Assembly: GCA_018711775.1 (NCBI GenBank)
Contig: DVHV01000049.1
Span: 1-5,616, forward strand
DNA length: 5,616 bases
Direction: 5' to 3'
Origin: Candidatus Onthocola stercoravium
GTDB taxonomy: Bacteria; Bacillota_I; Bacilli_A; RF39; UBA660
The translations under genes were made by a program, and so were the position numbers. This document shows positions 1-5,616 of the stretch, piece after piece. The first letter of the stretch is position 1, and each line of letters opens with the position of its first letter. The notes beneath the pieces were generated by a model that was given only the letters and a program-made list of their open reading frames with translations, was not told where the DNA came from and ran no database searches.

Positions 1-39
1 AAATAAATTAAAGATTAACACTTGAAAGCTCATTAACAA

Positions 40-78
40 AGAAAGTTAGTTAAATAAAAATCATTTAACTAACTTTCT
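40..78 (-). terminator. Perfect 16-bp hairpin at the end of helD, candidate terminator
   Basis: Positions 40-55 and 63-78 are exact reverse complements with a 7-base loop (56-62). The hairpin includes the last five codons and the TGA stop of the helicase gene. On the minus strand the downstream arm ends in CTTTCT and continues TTGTT, so it is T-rich but lacks a clean U-tract. Only three of the 16 pairs are G-C. Its perfection and position favour a terminator or a 3' end stabiliser for the operon. On the plus strand no T-run follows, so termination in that direction is not supported. Confidence 0.5.
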
Positions 79-2226
79 AGAACAGGGGAGCTCTCTTGTA
101 ACATTAAATACTGGACATAATTCCCTATCATAAAGTATTTCTAATTTATGCAATGCCCTCGTACATGCAACATATAATAAATGCATATCAGTTTTATTAG
201 TAATATCATATGTATTACTTGAAGCATCATTTATAATTACTGCATCAAATTCTAATCCTTTTGCCAAAGCACTTGTAAGAACACAAATTCCGCCATTATA
301 CTCTGTGTCCTTAGCAGTAATATGAGTTGCATCAACATTTTCATTAATTAAATTATCATAAACCTTTTTAGCTTCTTTTTCATTTTTACAAATTATTGCA
401 ATTGTTTTATAACCTTGGTTCTGCAATTCTAATATTTTATTGACCTTATATTTATTATTTTTAGTTTTCTCTTCAAATAATACTGAATCACCATGCCTAA
501 TTACTGGAGTGGCATCTGGTAATCCTAAACAATATAAAATATTATTAGCATTTTCTGTAATTTCGGCAGTAGTTCTATAACTCCTATCAATATTTATTAA
601 TTCACAATCCCCATTAAAAATGACATTTTCAACTTCTTCCCAATTTTCAATACTTCGATATGAATATATTGATTGTGCTAAATCACCATATATCGAAAAT
701 GTACTGCTTGGAAACATTTCTTTTAATACTGCAAAATGAAATAAACCATAATCTTGAGCTTCATCAATTACAATATGGTGGTATTGATTATCATTACCAT
801 GCAACTTATAATTCAAATGTAATAATGGTGCCATATCTTCAAAAGAAATTTTCTTTTTTCTTAACAATCCTAGTGTATTATTTTGTAAAGCTTTTATTTC
901 CGTTTCTGATATATCATCAACATATAATTGTATATTTGCCACAAAAACTTTATATAAATCTAAAATCTTGACATTTAATTTTTTAAAATATTCTCTAATA
1001 TATTTTACTCCTTTGTTTTTTATAAAGTCGTATAGTTTTTGGCTTTCTTCGATTGCCTCAATCCTCTTTGGATCATTTTTTGGCAAATTAATATAGACTC
1101 TACGATATTTTTCATTTAGTTTCTCATATATTTCATTCATATTATCCTTATATTTTTTAACAAAATAATTACAAGCTGAATCAAAATTAGGATAATTTGA
1201 TGAAACTGTAAACAAAAGATTTCTAATTTCTTGTTTACTAAATATTTCTTCCCCATCAATAACAATTCCTTTACTAACAATATTAAAATCAAGGTAATCT
1301 TTAATAAATTTATCTAAAGCATTTTTATATCTTAAAGAAGCTTTAAAGTTTCTAACTATTTTTGTTTCTTCACTAACATCAACAGTTTCATCTATGATTA
1401 ATTTTTCATTTAAAAGATCATTTAATATTTCTAAAAGTGTTTTTTGTTCTACAGGAGAAGTTTCTAATTCTGGTAATATTGAAGAAATATAATTCAAAAA
1501 ATATTTATTAGGTCCTATAATTAAAAATTCTGTAGATTTAATTTTATTCTCCAAAGCATATATAAGATATGCTATTCTATGTAGAGCTACAGATGTTTTC
1601 CCAGAACCAGCAACTCCTTGAACTATAATATTATTCGTTATTGGCTTTCTGATTATTTGGTTTTGTTCTTTTTGAATTGATGCTATTATTGTTTTCATTT
1701 TATTATCAGCATTCGTTGATAAATATGGTTTTAGAAGTTCATCATTAGTAACTAGACTTGTATCTTGAACATCTATTAATTCACTATCTTTTATAGTTAT
1801 TTGTCTCTTTAAATTCAATTTACCCGTAACAACACCCATTGGACTGTTATATGCTACATCACCAAGTTCGCTATCATAATATAAACTACTTATTGGTGCT
1901 CGCCAATCAGTAACCAAACTTTCTGTATCTGAAGAAATTCCTTTTCTTCCAATATAGATTTTTTTGCTTTTATCTGAATTAGATGATGAAAAGTCAATTC
2001 TTCCAAAATAAGGTGTAGGAATTGATTGTTTTAAAGATTCTATTCTTTCTGTAGCATCAGATGCTTTTGCATTTATGTTAAAATGTTCTCCACGTTTTCT
2101 ATCTTCAAAAGATAGTGAAATTCCAGTTTTGCAAAGTTCTCGTAATTTTTCTTCTTCTTTTGCTATTTCCACATTTATTTTCTCTAAAACATGGTCTAAA
2201 TATTTTTTCTCTTCCAAATCTATCAT
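61..2226 (-). CDS. helD: HelD-type superfamily 1 helicase (RNA polymerase recycling motor)
   Basis: The 721-residue protein carries the HelD layout. It has an N-terminal charged coiled coil (about 1-66), then PYFGRIDF (72-79) and DWRAPISSLYY (107-117), both typical of HelD, and then the SF1 ATPase motifs: IQKEQN (184-189), Walker A GVAGSGKTS (204-212), VIDEAQD (486-492), GDLAQSIYSYR (514-524), DRSYR (547-551), KGLEFD (656-661) and VACTRA (686-691). A long insertion separates motifs I and II (about 255-470), as expected. Known HelD proteins bind RNA polymerase and use ATP to strip it from stalled or DNA-bound complexes; some displace rifamycins. B. subtilis HelD is 774 residues, so this one is slightly short but looks intact. 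A strong AGGAGG lies 6 bases before the ATG, and only 19 bases separate it from the HprK-like gene, so cotranscription is likely. UvrD/Rep-type DNA helicases are less likely because of the N-terminal HelD motifs. Confidence 0.9.
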   Translation of the reverse strand: MIDLEEKKYLDHVLEKINVEIAKEEEKLRELCKTGISLSFEDRKRGEHFNINAKASDATERIESLKQSIPTPYFGRIDFSSSNSDKSKKIYIGRKGISSDTESLVTDWRAPISSLYYDSELGDVAYNSPMGVVTGKLNLKRQITIKDSELIDVQDTSLVTNDELLKPYLSTNADNKMKTIIASIQKEQNQIIRKPITNNIIVQGVAGSGKTSVALHRIAYLIYALENKIKSTEFLIIGPNKYFLNYISSILPELETSPVEQKTLLEILNDLLNEKLIIDETVDVSEETKIVRNFKASLRYKNALDKFIKDYLDFNIVSKGIVIDGEEIFSKQEIRNLLFTVSSNYPNFDSACNYFVKKYKDNMNEIYEKLNEKYRRVYINLPKNDPKRIEAIEESQKLYDFIKNKGVKYIREYFKKLNVKILDLYKVFVANIQLYVDDISETEIKALQNNTLGLLRKKKISFEDMAPLLHLNYKLHGNDNQYHHIVIDEAQDYGLFHFAVLKEMFPSSTFSIYGDLAQSIYSYRSIENWEEVENVIFNGDCELINIDRSYRTTAEITENANNILYCLGLPDATPVIRHGDSVLFEEKTKNNKYKVNKILELQNQGYKTIAIICKNEKEAKKVYDNLINENVDATHITAKDTEYNGGICVLTSALAKGLEFDAVIINDASSNTYDITNKTDMHLLYVACTRALHKLEILYDRELCPVFNVTRELPCSRKLVK

Positions 2227-2232
2227 TTATAA

Positions 2233-2238
2233 CCTCCT
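2233..2238 (-). promoter_or_regulatory. Ribosome binding site of the HelD gene
   Basis: A consensus AGGAGG followed by TT, 6 bases before ATG 2226, lies in the 19-base gap after the HprK-like stop. It is the best-spaced site of the operon and predicts efficient translation of the helicase. Confidence 0.8.
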
Positions 2239-2245
2239 GATATAC

Positions 2246-3241
2246 TTATTTTTTTAAAACTAGTTTCCTTATGGTATCTGTAAACTCTCTTGTTGTATTT
2301 TCATTTTGTCTACAGCTATAGCTTGGTATATTAATTACATTATCTAATGTAATATTTCGATTAATTTCTTCGCCTAAATGAATATCTCTAAAGAAAATGG
2401 TTGTATCATGAACAAGACTCATATATTGATCTACAATTAAATTTCGAACTTGTTCTGGTTTTAGTCTTTGGAATACTGGCTTATCAATATATGGGTCATA
2501 AGTAGGAGTTATAATACAAGAAATAGAAGTATCGAAAACTTGATTTACGTTATTTAAATCAGCAAGTTCATTATCATTTAAAACTATGTTATTTCCTTCT
2601 AACATATTTTGATTTTTAATATCTATTCCTCTTTCTAAAGCCAGTTTAACATATTTCTGATTTTCGGGTTGAGCACAAAATTCCGGGCTAAGTCTAATAG
2701 ACACAGACTGTGCAATACCGTAGCCGACCATTTGTTGTCCATTATATTTTAGGGCAATTTTATCGTTTGTAACACTATTAAATCCATTATTCATCAAATT
2801 TAACATACAAATTGTTTTACCACTATTTCTTCCAGCAGCAAATAACACTCCATTTCCATTTTGTTCCACACAAGATGAATGTACACCTAAATATCCATCT
2901 ATTTCCAAAAGCCTATTAAATAAATTAGCAACAAAATATTGAATTAATAAATTTCTATACTCTATTGTGCTAGCCTGAAAATTTGTTGCAAAACACATTT
3001 TAGAACTATTATCAATATAACAATCTAAAGTTGCATTATCAAACCATTTATCTACCATCCTATAATATTTTCCGTTTGGCTTTAAAATATTTTCGGATAT
3101 AATCAATGTATAAGTTAGATTACTATTACACTCGGAAAACAACAAATGGTTTTTGAAATGTTCTTTAATTAATTGTTCAATATATTCATCACAAATTACA
3201 TTTAAAACAATATTATTATACACTAAACTAAACTCTTTCAT
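2246..3241 (-). CDS. HPr kinase-like (HprK-like) P-loop protein
   Basis: Read from ATG 3241 this is 331 residues; an in-frame ATG at 3253 would add four. I prefer 3241 because GAGGT sits just before it, while 3253 has no ribosome binding site. The C-terminal two thirds resemble the HPr kinase/phosphorylase ATPase fold: a conserved His (H121, in GVHSSC) leads a strand into a P-loop, A136-G-R-N-S-G-K142-T143, which fits [AG]x4GK[ST]. N159-D160 (VTNDKIAL) follows where HprK has its Asp pair. The N-terminal ~110 residues are not recognised and do not look like the N-domain of true HprK. Stand-alone HprK-like proteins recur in RiPP loci; ThcK-type kinases, for example, phosphorylate lasso peptides. 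Given two upstream radical SAM genes, a role in modifying or handling a peptide is more likely than sugar regulation. Kinase activity is unproven, and the first Asp of the usual pair is Asn here. Confidence 0.8.
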   Translation of the reverse strand: MKEFSLVYNNIVLNVICDEYIEQLIKEHFKNHLLFSECNSNLTYTLIISENILKPNGKYYRMVDKWFDNATLDCYIDNSSKMCFATNFQASTIEYRNLLIQYFVANLFNRLLEIDGYLGVHSSCVEQNGNGVLFAAGRNSGKTICMLNLMNNGFNSVTNDKIALKYNGQQMVGYGIAQSVSIRLSPEFCAQPENQKYVKLALERGIDIKNQNMLEGNNIVLNDNELADLNNVNQVFDTSISCIITPTYDPYIDKPVFQRLKPEQVRNLIVDQYMSLVHDTTIFFRDIHLGEEINRNITLDNVINIPSYSCRQNENTTREFTDTIRKLVLKK

Positions 3242-3244
3242 TTT

Positions 3245-3249
3245 ACCTC
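3245..3249 (-). promoter_or_regulatory. Ribosome binding site that sets the HprK-like start
   Basis: GAGGT on the minus strand sits 3 bases before ATG 3241. The alternative ATG at 3253 is preceded only by an A/T stretch with no purine-rich site, and the GAGGT would then lie inside the coding region. The spacing resembles that of the second radical SAM gene, which supports the shorter reading. Confidence 0.6.
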
Positions 3250-3256
3250 TCATATT

Positions 3257-4387
3257 TTATTTTAAATTTTTCTTCAAAGGACAAAGTGGATCAACATCAT
3301 CTAGATTTCCTAATTCAAATAGCACTCTAGCTCTACAACCTCCACGACAAACTTTATAATTAGAACATTTTTCACAAATTTCATTACCTTTAATATTAGA
3401 TACTTGTAAACTTTTTTCCCAGAGTTCACTATAATCATCATTTTTTATATTTCCAATATTAAAATCACTTCCCCAGAAAATACAAGGAGAATAGTTTCCT
3501 ATTTCATCTATCCAAACTGCTTCTTTTCCACAGTGACATCCAAAACCATTGGTTCCTATCCAAAATTTATTATTGGGCATATTTGGATAAACAATTTCTA
3601 CTTTATTAGATTTGATTTTTTTCATATTATCCAGAAATCTAATATACTCATCTTGGTTAATTGTTAAGTCTTTACCAACAGCTCGTCCAAATGATAATAA
3701 AGGTGTATATCTAACTAAATCTATATCATATTTTTCGGCAATTTTCAGTAAATCATCTACCTCATCTATATTATACTTATTTATAGACATTCTTAAAGCT
3801 GTTCTACCTTTATAGTATTCTTTTAATAATTTAAGAGCTGCAATCGTTTTATCAAATGTGCCCTTTCCCCTTAATTTTTCATGATTATCTTTCATTCCTT
3901 CAAAACTAACCCACAAATAATCTACATCTAAATTATTTAATCTTTCAATAATTTCTTTTGTCAACAATAATCCATTTGTAACTATAGAAACAGCCAATTG
4001 TTTTTCCTTTCCATACTCCAAAATATCAAACAAATCTGTTCTTGTGAATGGTTCACCTCCGCCTAAGCATATAAAGAATGTTCCATTCTCTACCATAGAA
4101 TCAAATAAATTATACATATCCTTTGTTGTTAGCTCTTTATCTTTTAAATTTCCAGAATCAGAAAAACATTGTATACATCTTAAATTACACTTTTTAGTTA
4201 AATTCATAGAAATTTTTAATGGTGCACTAATTGAATTTTCTTTACTTTTGTTTATTAACTTATATTCACCATCAAGCATCCTTTTTATTTGACCTGCAGT
4301 ATTTTTGTCATAATAAAACTCTTTTTTCATTTTAGAATCATATACTCTTATTCCAAAATATTCTTCTACTATAAAATATCTTTTCAT
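3257..4387 (-). CDS. Radical SAM/SPASM domain protein (putative peptide-modifying enzyme)
   Basis: This 376-residue protein is a radical SAM enzyme with a complete SPASM domain, the class that includes AnSME, PqqE and sactionine- or thioether-forming RiPP maturases. The signature C67-x3-C71-x2-C74 binds the SAM-cleaving 4Fe-4S cluster. GGGEP (109-113) and TNG (137-139) support SAM binding. The C-terminus matches the canonical SPASM pattern exactly: C286-x10-G297-x4-C302, then C338-x2-C341-x5-C347-x3-C351 and C369, enough to ligate two auxiliary 4Fe-4S clusters; C284 is extra. Residues 1-45, before the barrel, end in a DG-containing helix and vaguely resemble a reduced PqqD-like peptide-recognition fold; this is weak. 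The ATG overlaps the stop of the preceding gene as ATGA and has AGGAGG 4 bases upstream, so the two radical SAM genes are probably translationally coupled and their products may act on one substrate. The reaction is unknown. Confidence 0.93.
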   Translation of the reverse strand: MKRYFIVEEYFGIRVYDSKMKKEFYYDKNTAGQIKRMLDGEYKLINKSKENSISAPLKISMNLTKKCNLRCIQCFSDSGNLKDKELTTKDMYNLFDSMVENGTFFICLGGGEPFTRTDLFDILEYGKEKQLAVSIVTNGLLLTKEIIERLNNLDVDYLWVSFEGMKDNHEKLRGKGTFDKTIAALKLLKEYYKGRTALRMSINKYNIDEVDDLLKIAEKYDIDLVRYTPLLSFGRAVGKDLTINQDEYIRFLDNMKKIKSNKVEIVYPNMPNNKFWIGTNGFGCHCGKEAVWIDEIGNYSPCIFWGSDFNIGNIKNDDYSELWEKSLQVSNIKGNEICEKCSNYKVCRGGCRARVLFELGNLDDVDPLCPLKKNLK

Positions 4388-5529
4388 TTTTCCTCCTTAT
4401 ATTTTATCAATGTTGTATGTCCGTTTTTATGTGTATCTAAATTCTTTCCACAAGTTCTCGAGCAACATTTTGGCTTGCCATTTTTTATTGAATTACATTT
4501 AAAGCTTTTAACTAATTGTTTAAAAAAATATCCATTAACTATTTCTTCAATTGATTTATCAAATGCTGACAAGTTATCTTTTATATATAAATTATATTCA
4601 TTCAACTCACTTGCATCAATTACATTATGGACAGTTTTATAACATACTTGTTGGTATACAGAACAACATGGAAATACTTCACCTTTTGCACTAATAAAAA
4701 TACCACCAGTTTTTAAAGCTTCACAATCGATTTCATTCGTATCAAAATAATTGTCTATGTTGCCATACTGTTTTACAAGTTCAAACATTTTATCCTCGGT
4801 ACTATTTCGATACAAAGGGTTTTCTGGTAATTCGATATAATATTTAATATTTCCGTCACTATCATACACAGGATGTTTTCCATAATCAGCAATGGTACTA
4901 TCCAAATTTTGATCCTTTTCATATATATTTTTTAAAAACCTGCTTGTTTTTTTTACTTGAAAACATTTAAATCCTAATTCTTTACTTAATTTTTTTGCAT
5001 CTTCAACTTGATTTTCATTGTGTTTAAATACAATAAAATCCCATTGAGCCTTACCAGCATTATTTATAAATGCAGTAGCATTTTTTATTACTCTTTCATA
5101 TTTCGTATTACATCTATGAAGTGAATGAGTATCGCCAATACCATCAATACCAAATATTACTGTACAATTATAATCTTTTACTATTAAAGCTAAATCTTTC
5201 CACCAGTTTTCATCATACAATCCGCCATTAGTATAAATATCAATATCAACATTATTATTACATTCATAAAGATATTTTAAGATTTCTTTTAAATCTTTAT
5301 TACAAATTGGCTCGCCATATACTCCGCATATACTTATCAATTTTAATTTTTTTATAAAGTCAGGTCTTAAAATCTTTTTGATATCATTTAAAGTTAACTC
5401 TAAAATCGGCAAGTTTTTTCTCACCTTGCCTTTAAAATTCCTATTGCACATAGGACACATAGCATTACATTTAGTTGTTAATTCTAAATGTAATCCACTT
5501 ATATAATCATAAACAAAACCTTTTCTCAT
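4384..5529 (-). CDS. Radical SAM protein with C-terminal SPASM/twitch-like cysteine region
   Basis: This 381-residue protein is a probable S-adenosylmethionine-cleaving iron-sulfur enzyme, cytosolic, with no signal peptide or membrane segment. The radical SAM signature CxxxCxxC is at C21, C25 and C28, directly after a beta strand typical of the family (LELTTKCN). A GEP motif (72-74) and TNG (100-102) follow, as expected for SAM binding in the partial barrel. The C-terminal part holds C269-x13-G283-x4-C288, the first half of a SPASM motif, plus C289 and C296. It ends with C345 and a CCxxxC cluster (355, 356, 360) instead of the full CX2CX5CX3C, so the auxiliary cluster site is variant. ATG 5529 is the only possible start: an in-frame TAG lies 16-18 bases upstream and no other start codon occurs before the cluster motif. 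It has no Shine-Dalgarno sequence. It is first in the operon. The substrate is not predictable; peptide modification is inferred from the neighbours. Confidence 0.9.
   Translation of the reverse strand: MRKGFVYDYISGLHLELTTKCNAMCPMCNRNFKGKVRKNLPILELTLNDIKKILRPDFIKKLKLISICGVYGEPICNKDLKEILKYLYECNNNVDIDIYTNGGLYDENWWKDLALIVKDYNCTVIFGIDGIGDTHSLHRCNTKYERVIKNATAFINNAGKAQWDFIVFKHNENQVEDAKKLSKELGFKCFQVKKTSRFLKNIYEKDQNLDSTIADYGKHPVYDSDGNIKYYIELPENPLYRNSTEDKMFELVKQYGNIDNYFDTNEIDCEALKTGGIFISAKGEVFPCCSVYQQVCYKTVHNVIDASELNEYNLYIKDNLSAFDKSIEEIVNGYFFKQLVKSFKCNSIKNGKPKCCSRTCGKNLDTHKNGHTTLIKYKEEK
4392..4397 (-). promoter_or_regulatory. Ribosome binding site of the second radical SAM gene
   Basis: AGGAGG lies inside the last codons of the first radical SAM gene, 4 bases before the ATG at 4387. 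The ATG overlaps the upstream TGA stop as ATGA. This arrangement allows ribosomes finishing the first gene to restart on the second, which would keep the two enzymes near equal amounts. Confidence 0.8.
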
Positions 5530-5536
5530 AAATTTT

Positions 5537-5564
5537 ATTATACACTATTTCCTTTTTTTGTAAA
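5537..5564 (-). promoter_or_regulatory. Sigma-A-type promoter of the operon
   Basis: On the minus strand TTTACA (5564-5559) and a perfect TATAAT (5542-5537) are separated by 16 bases. The -35 box differs from TTGACA at one position. The spacer is one base under the optimum and the region is AT-rich, which helps melting. It is placed correctly to drive the four-gene unit. The expected transcription start, about 7 bases after the -10 box, falls at or next to the first ATG (5529), so the transcript may be almost leaderless. Confidence 0.6.
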
Positions 5565-5566
5565 GG
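5551..5566 (-). repeat. Short inverted repeat over the -35 box, possible operator
   Basis: CCTTT (5566-5562) and AAAGG (5555-5551) are perfect inverted arms around a 6-base AT spacer. The repeat covers the -35 box and half of the promoter spacer, where a repressor could block polymerase. The arms are only five bases in a very AT-rich region, so chance is a real possibility. No regulator gene is in the window. Confidence 0.2.
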
Positions 5567-5616
5567 TTGAATTATTTGAGTTTCGGTTTTTTACGAAAAA
5601 TATTTATGAATTTTAT

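Noticed and set aside
14..45. Imperfect direct repeat beginning ATTAACA (14-20 and 32-38) with a following GAAAG
   Set aside because: There are only two copies, short and diverged, in an AT-rich flank; not enough to call a binding site or attachment site.
660..971. Plus-strand open frame of about 100 codons inside helD
   Set aside because: It is antisense to the conserved helicase motifs II and III, has no ribosome binding site and its translation resembles no family; the frame is open because the region is AT-rich.
2075..2257. Plus-strand open frame antisense to the start of helD
   Set aside because: It covers the HelD coiled coil on the opposite strand and has no supporting promoter, ribosome binding site or recognisable product.
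4044..4642. Two plus-strand open frames antisense to the radical SAM genes
   Set aside because: They mirror the conserved coding regions on the other strand, are rich in Phe, Ser and Leu as expected for antisense of Lys/Asn-rich genes, and lack initiation signals.
4947..4954. Run of eight A (minus strand) in the first radical SAM gene as a possible slippage or phase-variation site
   Set aside because: Runs of seven or eight are common in DNA this AT-rich and the reading frame is intact; nothing singles this one out.
5581..5598. Inverted repeat TTTCG/CGAAA near the right edge
   Set aside because: The stem is only five bases with an eight-base loop, so it is too weak to call a terminator or operator.
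5572..5616. Possible C-terminal end of an upstream minus-strand gene
   Set aside because: A frame is open for 14 codons from the window edge to a TAA, but this length is expected by chance, so it is not listed as a gene.
5606..5616. Plus-strand ATG that could begin a divergent gene
   Set aside because: Only three codons are visible and no ribosome binding site precedes it.

Overview
The window is strongly AT-rich and uses the standard genetic code: TGA serves as a stop and Trp is encoded by TGG. It has strong AGGAGG ribosome binding sites. This suggests a low-GC Firmicute, most likely a clostridium or a relative; this is inferred from composition and protein style, not from a marker gene. 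Every supported gene lies on the minus strand, so the window reads from right to left.

Layout in transcription order. A short upstream stretch (5530-5616) carries a good sigma-A-type promoter whose -10 box ends only 7 bases before the first ATG. Four tightly packed genes follow: a radical SAM protein with a SPASM-like cysteine tail (5529-4384); a second radical SAM protein with a complete canonical SPASM domain (4387-3257, overlapping the first by ATGA); an HPr kinase-like P-loop protein (start refined to 3241, end 2246); and a HelD-type superfamily 1 helicase, the RNA-polymerase-recycling motor (2226-61). Gaps are -4, 15 and 19 bases, so this looks like one operon. A perfect 16-bp inverted repeat (40-78) covers the last codons and stop of the helicase and is a candidate, though imperfect, terminator.

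How they may work together. Two different radical SAM/SPASM enzymes beside an HPr kinase-like ATPase is the kind of gene set found in peptide-modifying (RiPP) loci, where radical SAM enzymes rewire side chains and HprK-like proteins can phosphorylate or otherwise assist. No precursor peptide, transporter or protease is visible here, so a RiPP assignment is inference. HelD in the same transcription unit is unusual. One testable idea is that it protects RNA polymerase from the locus product, by analogy with HelD-family proteins that displace rifamycins. A chance operon neighbour is also possible.
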